A stretch of DNA of 64,000 nt, from assembly GCF_001956985.1 (NCBI RefSeq), contig NZ_CP019082.1, positions 2,418,001 through 2,482,000 on the forward strand, written 5' to 3'. Below, piece by piece: positions 51,560 to 60,240 of the stretch. How positions within the stretch are numbered: the stretch's first letter is position 1; each line of letters opens with the position of its first letter. Below the pieces are notes generated by a model. It saw nothing but the letters and a program-made list of their open reading frames with translations. It made no database searches and was not told the DNA's origin. A program made the translations under genes and the position numbers. Origin of the DNA: Paludisphaera borealis (GTDB taxonomy: Bacteria; Planctomycetota; Planctomycetia; Isosphaerales; Isosphaeraceae).

Positions 51560-53029
51560 ATGTGGCAGCCCTTCTCGTCCCGAACCCAAACCTCCCCGAA
51601 GCGTCCCCGGACCGTGAGCAAGGCGTCGCGTCCCCGCCTTGAATCCCTCGAGGACCGCGTCGTCCTCTCCGCCGTGTTCGACTCGGTCTTTGATGTCGGG
51701 AGTGATACCGCGTCGGCCACCGCGCAGTCCAACGCCGTGGACGCGGCCGGCAACACTTACGTGATCGGCAGCTTCAGTGGCCCGATGGATTTCGACCCGA
51801 ACGTCGTCCGCCCCGACGGCTCCGACATCCTCACCCCGCCGGGACCCTGGGCCGGTTACATCGCCAAGTACGCCCCCGACAACACGCTCGTCTGGGCCCG
51901 CATGGTCGGCAGCAAGCTCAGTACAGGGCCCGGTAGCGTCGCGGTCGACGGGGCCGGGAACGTCCATGTCAGCGGCGAATTCTCCGGTCAGGCCGCCTTC
52001 GGATCGACGTCCTTGACGGCGGCTGGACCCTCCGACGCCTTCGTCACCAAGCTGGACGCGAACGGGAACTTCCTCTGGACCAAGAGCTGGGGATCATCGA
52101 CCACGGGGGAACACGACGGGGATATCGCCATCGACGCCTCCGGCAACGTCTTCACGGCTGGTACCTCGTGGTACCAGAGCGGCAACACCATCTACTACAC
52201 CGGCTTCGAGGTCCGGAAGTACAGCCCGACCGGGGCGGTCACGTGGTCCAAGCGCTTCGACAATTCGGGCGGGGGGGCCTCGAGCCTGGCGACCGACGCG
52301 GGGGGCAACGTCTACGTCGCCGGTGCCTTCTTCGGCATCCTCGACTTCGATCCGGACGCCAAGAAGACGAACTACGTGACCGGAGGACCGAACGCGAACG
52401 CCTACGTCCTCAAACTGACGGCGGCCGGTTCCTTCGGCTGGGTCGCGCCGTTCATTACCCGGTCAACCCAGGTGCTCTCCACGGTCAGCCCGACCGACCT
52501 GGCTCTCGACGCGGCGGGCAACATCGTCGTCGGCGGGATCTACAACGGCCAGGTCGACTTCAACCCGAGTACGAGCGTCGATACCAGACTGCCGAACTTC
52601 GCGACGCTCACCAGCGACGGGTTCGTCGCCCGGCTCTCGCCCACCGGCTCGCTCCAGTGGGCGACCCGGCTGGGCTGTGCGCCGGTCGCAAGCCTGGCAG
52701 TCGACACCGCCGGCGCCGTCTATGCCACGGGCACCTTCTACGAGCCGTTTGTTCCCGGCTTCGGCCTGCCCACCGCCACTTCTCTGGGCGGGACTGATGT
52801 CTTCGTGACCAAACTGACGAAGACCGGGGCGGTCGACTGGGCGGTGACGTTCGGTGGCACGGGGGGTGACTACGCAAACGGGATCGCGGTCGACGCGGCC
52901 GGCAACATCTACCTGGCCGGCTACTACTCCTCCGCCACGGTTGACTTCGACCCAGACCCCATCGGCACCCACACGTTGACGAACCCGAGGGGAACAAACA
53001 TGTTCCTTCTCAAGCTGAGGAAGAGTTAG
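51560..53029 (+). CDS. Secreted SBBP-type beta-propeller protein, 489 aa
   Basis: The N-terminus carries LESLEDRVVLSA, the planctomycete export motif. The body consists of at least seven beta-propeller blades with the repeat AVDAAGNxYVxGxF: AVDAAGNTYVIGSF, AVDGAGNVHVSGEF, AIDASGNVFTAGTS, ATDAGGNVYVAGAF, ALDAAGNIVVGGIY, AVDTAGAVYATGTF and AVDAAGNIYLAGYY. Asp and Asn in the loops may bind calcium. There is no enzyme motif, so it is probably a structural or binding protein at the surface. ATG 51560 follows AAGGAG. It is 188 bases after the kinase and may belong to the same regulon. Confidence 0.88.
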   Translation: MWQPFSSRTQTSPKRPRTVSKASRPRLESLEDRVVLSAVFDSVFDVGSDTASATAQSNAVDAAGNTYVIGSFSGPMDFDPNVVRPDGSDILTPPGPWAGYIAKYAPDNTLVWARMVGSKLSTGPGSVAVDGAGNVHVSGEFSGQAAFGSTSLTAAGPSDAFVTKLDANGNFLWTKSWGSSTTGEHDGDIAIDASGNVFTAGTSWYQSGNTIYYTGFEVRKYSPTGAVTWSKRFDNSGGGASSLATDAGGNVYVAGAFFGILDFDPDAKKTNYVTGGPNANAYVLKLTAAGSFGWVAPFITRSTQVLSTVSPTDLALDAAGNIVVGGIYNGQVDFNPSTSVDTRLPNFATLTSDGFVARLSPTGSLQWATRLGCAPVASLAVDTAGAVYATGTFYEPFVPGFGLPTATSLGGTDVFVTKLTKTGAVDWAVTFGGTGGDYANGIAVDAAGNIYLAGYYSSATVDFDPDPIGTHTLTNPRGTNMFLLKLRKS

Positions 53030-53534
53030 CCGATTACGACTGATCCTTGCGGCGCATCGAGACGGCAGCCGCCCTGGGTTCCTTCCACCCGGTGCCTCGT
53101 GTTGAGGCCGAGGCATCGGCTCTATTGCGCGGAGGTGCTCGCGGCCAGATGGGACCTCATGACAGCCTCGCTACCTCTGGGCCTACCAGCTCGACAACGC
53201 CCGCAGCCTTTCCTCCGGATCGCTCTCCCCATCGACGAGCTTCGCCCTGACCGCTGGCAACACCAACCCCCAAGCGATCGCCGACCCGCCCGCGTCGATC
53301 TCAATCAGACCGCGAACCGCGATCCTGCACGGCGTCGCGCATCCGTTCGCCAATCGGACCGCACGCCGAAGTGGCGGGCTATCGAACTTCCGAACTTGGA
53401 AGTCGACCGAACGGACCTTCTCCATGACCGCCGCTCGCCAGCGATTCCACGCCCACGCATGACGCCGCTCTTTCGACGCTCCGCGCATCCTGGCGACGCC
53501 GGAGCGTCAATTTCCATGTCCCGACGTCGCGGGG
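53030..53534. other. Intergenic region without a convincing intact gene
   Basis: About 505 bases lie between the propeller gene and the SDR gene. A minus frame at 53183-53488 (101 codons) is open but has no motif or ribosome binding site. A plus-strand relic is suggested at 53169-53300. Nothing else is seen. Confidence 0.4.
53169..53300 (+). pseudogene. Possible relic of a secreted protein C-terminus
   Basis: The plus frame at 53169 reads RYLWAYQLDNARSLSSGS and then FALTAGNTNPQAIADPP, which resembles the terminal repeats of planctomycete secreted propeller proteins as I remember them. No start, signal or upstream homology exists in this frame. It lies directly after the propeller gene, so it may be a decayed neighbour. 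Chance similarity is the alternative. Confidence 0.35.
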
Positions 53535-54413
53535 TCAGACGGTCTGCGACTTCATGCCGGCCAGGTCTTCGCTGAACTGCCAGAGTCGCCGGGCGGTGGC
53601 TTCGTTGCGTGCTTCCTTGGAGATGCTCGCGGGCTTGCACCGGGCGTAATACTCGCCCGACTCGCCTTGCACGGCGGGCGAGGACGCCAGGTAGAGCGTC
53701 GTCTCGGCCCCGCGCTCGGGTGCGATCGCGAACAGCCCCGCGGCGCAGCGCATGATCAGCCCTCGCAAACCTTCCTCGCGGAAGATCTGGGTGTTCACAT
53801 AACCGGGATGGAGTGAATTGGCCGTGACGCCCGTGCCCGTCAGCGCCTTGGCCAGTTCGCGGGTGAAGAGGATGTTGGCGAGCTTCGACTGCTGGTACGC
53901 CCGCCACCCGCTGTAGTGCTCGCGGCCGCCGATATCGTCGAAATTGATTTTCGCCCCGCGATGGGCGCCCGAGGCGACGTTGATGATCCGCGCCGGGCTG
54001 CTGGCCTTCAGGAGGTCGAGCAAGAGATTGGTGAGCAGGAAATACGCCAGATGATTGACCGCGAACGTCATCTCGATGCCGTCGACGCTTTCGCGGCGGT
54101 CGAGCAGGATGACTCCGGCGTTGTTGATGAGCACGTCGAGCCGGTCGACGCGGCTCTTGACCTCGCGAGCCAGAGCGCGGATGTCGGCCTGCGAGGCGAG
54201 GTCGGCCGTCAGGGCCTCGACGGTCTGAGCGCCGGTTTCCTCGGCGATCCGCCGAATCGTCTCGGCCCCTTTTTCAGGCGACCGCGCGACGATCAGCACG
54301 CGCGCCCCGGCGCGGGCCAGTTCGCGAGCCGTTATGAAACCGATGCCCGTGGTCGCACCGGTCACGAGGCAGGTCTTGCCTTGCATCGACGGAAGAGTAT
54401 GCTGCGGTGTCAT
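53535..54413 (-). CDS. Short-chain dehydrogenase/reductase, retinol-dehydrogenase-like, 292 aa
   Basis: This is an NAD(P)-dependent oxidoreductase for a small alcohol or ketone substrate. The cofactor motif is TGATTGIG (near residue 19), the structural motif NNAG (about 96), and the catalytic residues are Ser in INVASG and Tyr/Lys in YQQSKLAN. The C-terminal HPGYVNTQIF is typical of the group of long SDRs related to retinol dehydrogenases. Length is normal. It starts 12 bases after the cupin stop on the same strand, so they form a two-gene operon. Substrate unknown. Confidence 0.92.
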   Translation of the reverse strand: MTPQHTLPSMQGKTCLVTGATTGIGFITARELARAGARVLIVARSPEKGAETIRRIAEETGAQTVEALTADLASQADIRALAREVKSRVDRLDVLINNAGVILLDRRESVDGIEMTFAVNHLAYFLLTNLLLDLLKASSPARIINVASGAHRGAKINFDDIGGREHYSGWRAYQQSKLANILFTRELAKALTGTGVTANSLHPGYVNTQIFREEGLRGLIMRCAAGLFAIAPERGAETTLYLASSPAVQGESGEYYARCKPASISKEARNEATARRLWQFSEDLAGMKSQTV

Positions 54414-54425
54414 GGCGGCGTCGCC

Positions 54426-54791
54426 TCACTCCGGATCGCGGTTGGCGGCTTCGAGGGTGAATGCCGGAAGGCAGACGGCGATGTACTCGGCGCCCTCGGC
54501 CTCGGGCGTGCTGTATCGCACCCACTCGCCCGAGGCGACCTGAACGGCCTGGCCCGCGCGGACGTCGAGCCGACCGTCGCGATGTTCGACGCACAGCAGG
54601 CCGCGTAGAACCAAGGTGTACTCGTCGAAAGCCGGCGTCTGTCCGGGCTCGACCCAGCCCGACGGGCTGCGCATGTGCGCGACGCTCAGTCGAGAGTCGC
54701 CGGTGTTGACCCGTCCGACGTACTCGTCGATCAGCTTGGGGGGTGTCCCGGCGGCCTCGACCCGGCTCGGACGCGGTATAAGCGTCGGCAT
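54426..54791 (-). CDS. Cupin-domain protein, 121 aa
   Basis: A single small beta-barrel: VGRVNTGDSRLSVAHMRSPS, then EPGQTPAFDEYTLVLRGLLC (cupin motif 1 region) and LDVRAGQAVQVASGEWVRYS (motif 2 region). Metal ligands are sparse: the usual two motif-1 histidines are not obvious, although EYTLVLRG aligns with the Glu-containing part. The protein may be a small isomerase, dioxygenase or ligand-binding protein. It is encoded directly upstream of the SDR in the same operon, which suggests a shared small-molecule pathway; the substrate is unknown. Confidence 0.8.
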   Translation of the reverse strand: MPTLIPRPSRVEAAGTPPKLIDEYVGRVNTGDSRLSVAHMRSPSGWVEPGQTPAFDEYTLVLRGLLCVEHRDGRLDVRAGQAVQVASGEWVRYSTPEAEGAEYIAVCLPAFTLEAANRDPE

Positions 54792-55021
54792 GGCGACTCG
54801 TTCCTTGGACGTCTGATTTTGATTTTGTTCTATAGAAGAGTGGGTGGCAAGATGCTAAGAAACGGCGGCGTGGGCGTCAAGCACCTGGCGGACCGCCGAG
54901 GCGGCCCTCCCGCTTGACGCGACCGTCGCCTCGGTCGATGATCGATGCTTCCTCGGGGTCCGGAGGCCGCCGATGCGTCGGCTTCGTCGTTCCCTTGCTT
55001 CACGTTCGGAAAGTCGACCTC

Positions 55022-55516
55022 GTGATTCGAAAACGGCCCCTGCTGCTCGATCTGGCCGGCTTGCTCGGCTTTGTAATCCTCTCGTTCAGCGCGGCCGCCA
55101 TCGGGACCGCGGCGACGATCCCGAACCTGTCCCCCTGGTACGCCGGGCTGCGCAAGCCGCCGTGGATTCCTCCCAGCTCGCTCTTCGGACCCGTCTGGAC
55201 GGTGCTTTATCTGCTGATGTCGCTCGCCGCATGGCTCGTCTGGAGACATCGAAACACTCACCGGGAGGACGTCCAGACGGCGCTCGGGTGCTTCGTTTTC
55301 CAGCTCGCCCTCAACGCCGCGTGGTCCTGGCTGTTCTTCGGCCTCCACCAGACCGGGCTCGCGTTCGCCGAGATTCTCTCGCTCTGGCTGGTGATCGCGG
55401 CGACGATCCTCAGCTTCTTCAAAATCAGTCGGGGTGCCGCTCTGCTCCTGGTTCCTTACCTCCTCTGGGTGAGTTTCGCCGCGGTGCTGAACGGCGCGAT
55501 CCACCGTCTCAACTGA
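55022..55516 (+). CDS. TspO/MBR family membrane protein, 164 aa
   Basis: TspO is a five-helix membrane protein that binds porphyrins and can act as a sensor or carrier. Helices: LLLDLAGLLGFVILSFSAAA, GPVWTVLYLLMSLAAWLVW, ALGCFVFQLALNAAWSWLFF, AEILSLWLVIAATILSFF and ALLLVPYLLWVSFAAVLNGA. The conserved WYAGLRKPPWIPPSSLFGPV between helices 1 and 2 and LNAAWSWLFFGLHQTG are diagnostic. GTG 55022 follows GGAAAG and gives the usual length; a longer frame to 54914 lacks homology. It stands alone. Confidence 0.93.
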   Translation: MIRKRPLLLDLAGLLGFVILSFSAAAIGTAATIPNLSPWYAGLRKPPWIPPSSLFGPVWTVLYLLMSLAAWLVWRHRNTHREDVQTALGCFVFQLALNAAWSWLFFGLHQTGLAFAEILSLWLVIAATILSFFKISRGAALLLVPYLLWVSFAAVLNGAIHRLN

Positions 55517-55646
55517 TCCGAGACTTGCGACGGTCGAAGTTTGGTCCGTCATGAGATACAATAGGCCGAGGTCAAGTGGCGTCGGCCGCCCGGTCGGTCG
55601 AGCCCACGCATGCAAAGTCCTTGAGCCGCGATCTGGAGTCGTCCCC

Positions 55647-56810
55647 ATGCCCCCGATCTCCCTGAATCGGCGCCGATTCCTCGGCTGCTCGGCGGCGAGC
55701 CTGGCCTTGTCGCCGGGCGCCCTCGCGCCCCCGACGGCCGGCGGCGGCCCGGACCACCCCGTCCGGGTGGGATTGATCGGCGTCGGCAATCGCGGGACCA
55801 ACCTGCTGCGCAGCCTGCTCGAACTGCCGGGGACGGTCGTCCCGGTCGTCTGCGATCCCGAGCCGCGGCACCGCGCCCGAGGCCAGGGAATCGTCGAGAA
55901 AGCCCGTGGGCAACGCCCGGAGGCGGTTGAAGACCCCCGACGGCTCATCGAACGCAACGACCTCGACGCAGTGATCGCGGCCGTGCCCTGCGACCTCCAC
56001 GAATCGATCGCCGGCGACGCCGTCCGCGCCGGGAAGCACGTCTATGCGGAGAAACCGCTCGCCCTGACCATCGCCGGCTGCGACCGCCTGATCGCCGAGT
56101 CGGCGAAAGCGCCGGGCGTCGTCGTTCACGTCGGCTTCCAGCGGCGGTCGAACCCACGGTTTCAGGACGGCGTGGGACGCATCCGCAACGGCGAGCTGGG
56201 CGCGCTGATCGAGGCGCGCGGTTCGTGGACGAGCAGCAACGGCCCGCTCACCGGCCACGACGGCTGGCTCGGCCGCCGCGACCGCTCGGGCGATTTCATG
56301 GTCGAGCAAGCCGTCCACATCTGGGACGTCCTGAACTGGCTGCACGGCGGACCTCCCGTCCGCGCCAGCGGCTGGGGGCTGCGCGGACTGTTCGAGCGCG
56401 AGCAGCCCGGGCGCGACGTGACCGACCACTACGCCGTCGATCTCGCCTGGGCCGACGGCTTCCGCGCGTCGTTCTCCCAGAGCTACGTCGCTCCCGCCGA
56501 CGACAACTTCACCGGCTCGCACCTGCGCGTGCTCGGCGTCGAAGGGGGCCTCGACTTCGGCAGCGGCGCGTTGACGTTCCGCGACCGCCGCAAGGCCCGG
56601 CAGACGATCCATCCCGGCTCGCAAAACGACACCCGCCTGGCCCTCGAAGCCTTCCTCGCCGCCGTCCGGGCCGAGACTCCCACTCCTCCGCCGATCTCCC
56701 TGGCCGAAGCCCGCGCCGCCACCCTGACCGGCCTCCTCGTCCGCAAAGCCGTCGATGAAGCCCGGCTGGTGACGATCGACGAGATCACCGGTCGGTCCAC
56801 GCCCGCCTGA
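55647..56810 (+). CDS. Secreted Gfo/Idh/MocA-family oxidoreductase, Tat substrate, 387 aa
   Basis: ATG 55647 gives an N-terminal twin-arginine signal (LNRRRFLGCSAASLALSPGA), so the protein is exported folded with its cofactor. The Rossmann motif VRVGLIGVGNRGTNLLRSLL is followed by VCDPEPRH, the AEKPLALT motif with the catalytic-type EKP, and HVGFQRRSNPRFQ. These enzymes oxidise or reduce sugar hydroxyls using NAD(P); planctomycetes carry many, often near DUF1080 proteins. The C-terminal domain has SGDFMVEQAVHIWDVLNWL. The sugar substrate is unknown. It precedes the Uma2 gene by 53 bases. Confidence 0.9.
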   Translation: MPPISLNRRRFLGCSAASLALSPGALAPPTAGGGPDHPVRVGLIGVGNRGTNLLRSLLELPGTVVPVVCDPEPRHRARGQGIVEKARGQRPEAVEDPRRLIERNDLDAVIAAVPCDLHESIAGDAVRAGKHVYAEKPLALTIAGCDRLIAESAKAPGVVVHVGFQRRSNPRFQDGVGRIRNGELGALIEARGSWTSSNGPLTGHDGWLGRRDRSGDFMVEQAVHIWDVLNWLHGGPPVRASGWGLRGLFEREQPGRDVTDHYAVDLAWADGFRASFSQSYVAPADDNFTGSHLRVLGVEGGLDFGSGALTFRDRRKARQTIHPGSQNDTRLALEAFLAAVRAETPTPPPISLAEARAATLTGLLVRKAVDEARLVTIDEITGRSTPA

Positions 56811-56863
56811 GTTCGACGTCCTCCATGCGCTGTCTGGAAGCAAAGCCTCGTGGAGTCGATCCC

Positions 56864-57568
56864 ATGTCAACGATCACGTCGCCGACGAAGTCCCATCAGC
56901 CGCCCGAAGTCGCCGTGCCACCGCTCGAGAACGGGGATCGGCTGTCACGCATCGAATTCGAGCGCCGCTATCTGGCGATGCCCGGGGTGAAAAAGGCCGA
57001 ATTGATTGAAGGGATCGTCTATATGCCATCGCCGGTGAGCTATGAGCGGCACGGTTCGCCCCACGCGAAAGTCCTGGGATGGCTGATCGTCTACAAGGCC
57101 GAGACGCCCGGGGTAGGGGTCGCCACCGACGCTACCGTGCGGCTCGATCTCGACAATGAGCCGCAGCCGGACGCCCTCCTCCTGATCGACCCCAAGCGCG
57201 GCGGCCAGACGCGCCGATCGAGCGACGATTACATCGAGGGAGCGCCGGAACTGGTCGTCGAGGTGTCGTCCAGTACCGCGAGCATCGACCGCAACCAGAA
57301 ACTCCAGGCGTACCGCCGCAACGGGGTCCGCGAGTACATCATCTGGCGGGTCCGCGATCGCCAGATCGACTGGTTCGCTCTTCAGGACGGCGAGTTCGTT
57401 GCTCTCGCCCCCGACGAGCAAGGCGTCTATCGGAGCCGAATCTTCCCCGGCCTCGCGCTCGACTCCCCGGCGATGCTCGCCGACGACGTCGCGAAGGTCC
57501 TCGAAACCCTCCGGCAAGCCATGGCCGGTCCCGAACATCAGCGGTTCGTCGAGAAGCTCGCGAACTGA
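56864..57568 (+). CDS. Uma2 (DUF820) family PD-(D/E)XK nuclease-like protein, 234 aa
   Basis: The family has the restriction-endonuclease fold and is highly expanded in planctomycetes and cyanobacteria; its biological role is not established. Features: KKAELIEGIVYMPSPVSYE, the catalytic Asp in PQPDALLLID, then APELVVEVSSSTAS with the Glu, and NQKLQAYRRNGVREYIIWRV with the Lys/Tyr part. All active-site positions appear intact. ATG 56864 follows GGAG. It faces the HEPN-like gene tail to tail, with ten bases between the stops. Transcription is independent, so a toxin-antitoxin pair is not implied. Confidence 0.9.
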   Translation: MSTITSPTKSHQPPEVAVPPLENGDRLSRIEFERRYLAMPGVKKAELIEGIVYMPSPVSYERHGSPHAKVLGWLIVYKAETPGVGVATDATVRLDLDNEPQPDALLLIDPKRGGQTRRSSDDYIEGAPELVVEVSSSTASIDRNQKLQAYRRNGVREYIIWRVRDRQIDWFALQDGEFVALAPDEQGVYRSRIFPGLALDSPAMLADDVAKVLETLRQAMAGPEHQRFVEKLAN

Positions 57569-57578
57569 GCCATCTTCC

Positions 57579-57986
57579 TTACTGGGCGATCAGTTCGAGG
57601 GTCCTCTTGACGAACGCGGAGGCTGACGCGACGGCGTCGGCGGGTGAGAGCTTGAGGCGCTGGGCGAGTTCGAACTTGCGGAGGTGTTCGGCGTCGAACT
57701 GTCCGGGCTTCACGTAAAGGCTCTCGCAGGCGAGGAGGAGACAGCGGAGTCCCATCTCGCGGTACCCCTTGGCGTAGACCAGGGCTCGGAGGCAGCAGAA
57801 CATCGCCTCGTAGCTCAGGAAGACCGCGTCGGCGGGGTCGCCCTGGCCGGTCGACTGGATGTTCAGCGCACCTTCGAGGCGGTCGCCGGCCTTGGCAAGC
57901 AATTCTCCGATCCGCGAGCCGGCGTCCTTGTCGGCAATCAAGTACGGACTGTCCAGGCACTTCTGAAACGTATTGATGATCGCCAT
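57579..57986 (-). CDS. HEPN-like domain protein, 135 aa
   Basis: The four-helix pattern resembles HEPN/SAV_6107-type domains: AGSRIGELLAKAGDRLEGA, AVFLSYEAMFCCLRALVYAK, RCLLLACESLYVKPGQFDAE and AVASASAFVKRTLELIAQ. The SYEAMFxxxRALxxxKGYR core is the most family-like part. HEPN proteins include RNases with an Rx4-6H motif; the exact motif is not seen here, so ribonuclease activity is doubtful. The start is ATG 57986. It lies 53 bases upstream of nuoN, whose gene ends at 58040 on the same strand, so it could be read through from the complex I operon. Confidence 0.6.
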   Translation of the reverse strand: MAIINTFQKCLDSPYLIADKDAGSRIGELLAKAGDRLEGALNIQSTGQGDPADAVFLSYEAMFCCLRALVYAKGYREMGLRCLLLACESLYVKPGQFDAEHLRKFELAQRLKLSPADAVASASAFVKRTLELIAQ

Positions 57987-58039
57987 GATCGAGGGATCTC
58001 ACGGGCGTGGGGAAAGAGGAATCCGCTTGAACTCGAACA

Positions 58040-59779
58040 TCAGCCGGACAGTCCCGGCCTTGGCGACGGGGCCGCCGCAGCCGCCGCCGGAGCCGCGACA
58101 GGGACGGGCGCCGCGACGGGGGCCGGGGCCATTTCCGGGGGCGGGGCCGTCTCCGAGGCGGGCTGCGCGGCCGTCAGCATCGGCACCGCGGCCGCTTTCA
58201 TGAGATCGACGAGCGGCGTCGGGGTCAGGCCGAACACGGTCACCACGACCGCCGAGATCAGAACCGGGAACGCGATCGACGATCGGGGCGGTCCCAGACG
58301 CTGGCCCGAGGGCTCGCGCAGGTACATCGCCTTGAGCACCCGGACGTAGTAGAACGCGGAGATCACCGAGTTGAACAACCCCAGCGCGACGAGCCCCATC
58401 AGGGTCAGTCGGTAGCCCGAAGACCCCTGGTTGAGGGCTTCCATGAAGATGTACAGCTTGCCGAAGAAGCCCGCGAACGGCGGAATGCCGATCAGCGAAA
58501 GCATCAGCACGACGAGGCAGAGGGCGAGTACCGGGGCCTGTCGGCCCAGACCGTTGAGGTCGTCGATCTGGTCGCCGTTACGGTCGCGAACCAGCCAAGC
58601 GGCGACCGCGAACGCGCCGATGTTCGCGAACGCGTAGACCACGAGATAGTACAGCACCGACCCGGCCGACGCGGGACCGCTCGTCGACACGCTCACCGCG
58701 GCGACGCCCACCAGCATGTAGCCGGCGTGGGCGATCGACGAATACGCGAGCATCCGCTTGAAGTTCTTCTGGGCCAACGCGGCGAAGTTGCCGTAGGTCA
58801 TCGTCACGGCGGAGATCACCGCGACCACGGCCAGCCAGCCGGGGCCCAGCAGCTCGTTCGACGGATGCGACCAGGGCTGGACGGCGTGCAGAAACACCTT
58901 CAGCAGAGCCACGAAGCTGGCGATCTTCGAGCCCGTGGCGATCCAGGCGGTGACCGGCGCGGGGGCCCCTTCGTACACGTCGGGCGCCCACTGGTGGAAC
59001 GGCACGGCCGCGACCTTGAAGCCGAAGCCGACGAGCATCAACAGCAAGGCCGTGGCGCCGGCCAGGTTGCCCGCAAGCCCGACGTCGGTCGGCCCCGAAG
59101 CCACGAGGACCTGGCGGATGCCGTCGAACTGGGTCGTCCCGGTCAGGCCGTAGACCAGGCTCAAACCATACAGGAAGAGGGCCGAGGAGACCGAGCCGTA
59201 GACGAAGTACTTGAGCCCCGCTTCCGTCGACCGCCGCCGCGATTTCTCCATCGCCGTCAGGAGGTAGAGGCAGATCGTCATCGTCTCGAGCGCCAGGAAC
59301 AGCGTCACCAGCTCTTCCGAGGCCGCCAGCAGCATCATGCCCACCGTGGCCCAGATCAACAGCGCGAAGTATTCGCCCCAGTTGTCCGTGAACGTGTACG
59401 ACGTCGAGACCCAGACCACCAGGCCCAGGAGGATCACGAACAGCACGTTGAAGACGTCGGTCGGGAAGTTCGCGGCCAATGTCCCCAGGAAGATCGTCGA
59501 ACTCGGCTGGCTGAAGTACGCCTCGAGCGAGGGGCCGAGCAACTTCGAAAAGTCCGCCGGGCGGACGCCGATCGCGAGCAGGCCGATCGCCGCGAGCAAG
59601 GCGAGCCCGACGCCCACGAGCGACAACAGGCCGATCGACCGCCGGCGCGCGTCGACGCTCATCCTTCTGGCCAGAACCAGGTCGGCGATCAGGACGACCA
59701 AGCCCCAGGCGGCGAGGACGACGGCCGGTGCGATGTGCCAGAAGTCGCGGAAGTCGATCGTCGGGACGGTCGGGGGCAT
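58040..59779 (-). CDS. nuoN: NADH-quinone oxidoreductase subunit N, 579 aa
   Basis: This is one of the three antiporter-like proton-pumping subunits of complex I. Fourteen membrane helices are expected; visible ones include AVVLAAWGLVVLIADLVLA and FGFKVAAVPFHQWAPDVYEG, the hallmark loop with the pumping Lys. AYSSIAHAGYMLVGVAAV and IPPFAGFFGKLYIFM are conserved in NuoN. The C-terminal 45 residues are a Pro/Ala-rich tail (PPPEMAPAPVAAPVPVAAPA) that the family normally lacks. It is the last nuo gene here and follows nuoK by 50 bases, where nuoL and nuoM would normally lie. Confidence 0.95.
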   Translation of the reverse strand: MPPTVPTIDFRDFWHIAPAVVLAAWGLVVLIADLVLARRMSVDARRRSIGLLSLVGVGLALLAAIGLLAIGVRPADFSKLLGPSLEAYFSQPSSTIFLGTLAANFPTDVFNVLFVILLGLVVWVSTSYTFTDNWGEYFALLIWATVGMMLLAASEELVTLFLALETMTICLYLLTAMEKSRRRSTEAGLKYFVYGSVSSALFLYGLSLVYGLTGTTQFDGIRQVLVASGPTDVGLAGNLAGATALLLMLVGFGFKVAAVPFHQWAPDVYEGAPAPVTAWIATGSKIASFVALLKVFLHAVQPWSHPSNELLGPGWLAVVAVISAVTMTYGNFAALAQKNFKRMLAYSSIAHAGYMLVGVAAVSVSTSGPASAGSVLYYLVVYAFANIGAFAVAAWLVRDRNGDQIDDLNGLGRQAPVLALCLVVLMLSLIGIPPFAGFFGKLYIFMEALNQGSSGYRLTLMGLVALGLFNSVISAFYYVRVLKAMYLREPSGQRLGPPRSSIAFPVLISAVVVTVFGLTPTPLVDLMKAAAVPMLTAAQPASETAPPPEMAPAPVAAPVPVAAPAAAAAAPSPRPGLSG

Positions 59780-59829
59780 CGGTCGTTCACCCTGGTGGTT
59801 GGAGAAGCTTTTTTCTCAGAGAGCTTCGT

Positions 59830-60159
59830 TCAGCCCGACAGGCTGTCGTAGCGGTCCACGTCGGCGGCGTTCCAACGACGGTAGCAGAGCAAGATCAGGC
59901 CGATCCCCACGGCCACCTCGGCGGCGGCGATCGTGATCACGAACAGGGCCAAAATCACCCCGGCGAGCGGCCCGGCGCCCGGCGGCGGCGTCCCGTATCG
60001 CCAGAAGGCGACCAGGTTGATGTTCGCCGCGTTGAGCATGATCTCGATCGCCATCAAGACCGCGATCGCGTTCCGCCGCAGCAACACGCCGACCAGGCCG
60101 ATCGTGAACGACGCCGCGGCGAAATAGAGGAACCAGTTGAGCGGAATGTCGGAATCCAT
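59830..60159 (-). CDS. nuoK: NADH-quinone oxidoreductase subunit K, 109 aa
   Basis: This small three-helix membrane subunit of complex I carries two functionally essential glutamates. They are visible in LMAIEIMLNAANINLVAF (helix 2) and in TIAAAEVAVGIGLI (helix 3). ATG 60159 (MDSDIPLNWFLYFAA) is chosen because the upstream frame lacks membrane character. The length agrees with the family. It is followed by nuoN rather than nuoL, and its start lies 81 bases downstream of the nuoJ stop. Confidence 0.95.
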   Translation of the reverse strand: MDSDIPLNWFLYFAAASFTIGLVGVLLRRNAIAVLMAIEIMLNAANINLVAFWRYGTPPPGAGPLAGVILALFVITIAAAEVAVGIGLILLCYRRWNAADVDRYDSLSG

Positions 60160-60240
60160 GGGTTCATGCTCGAGCGGGTTCGAGGACCAGAATCGGAGAG
60201 CCGGACGCACGACGGACGGAAGCGACGTTCAAGATCCAGA

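Noticed and set aside
53183-53488. 101-codon minus-strand frame
   Set aside because: No motif, no ribosome binding site and no clear codon-bias support. Kept only as an uncertain alternative.
56864-57986. Uma2 and HEPN genes as a toxin-antitoxin operon
   Set aside because: They are convergent and cannot be co-transcribed as toxin-antitoxin pairs normally are, and the HEPN ribonuclease motif is not evident.
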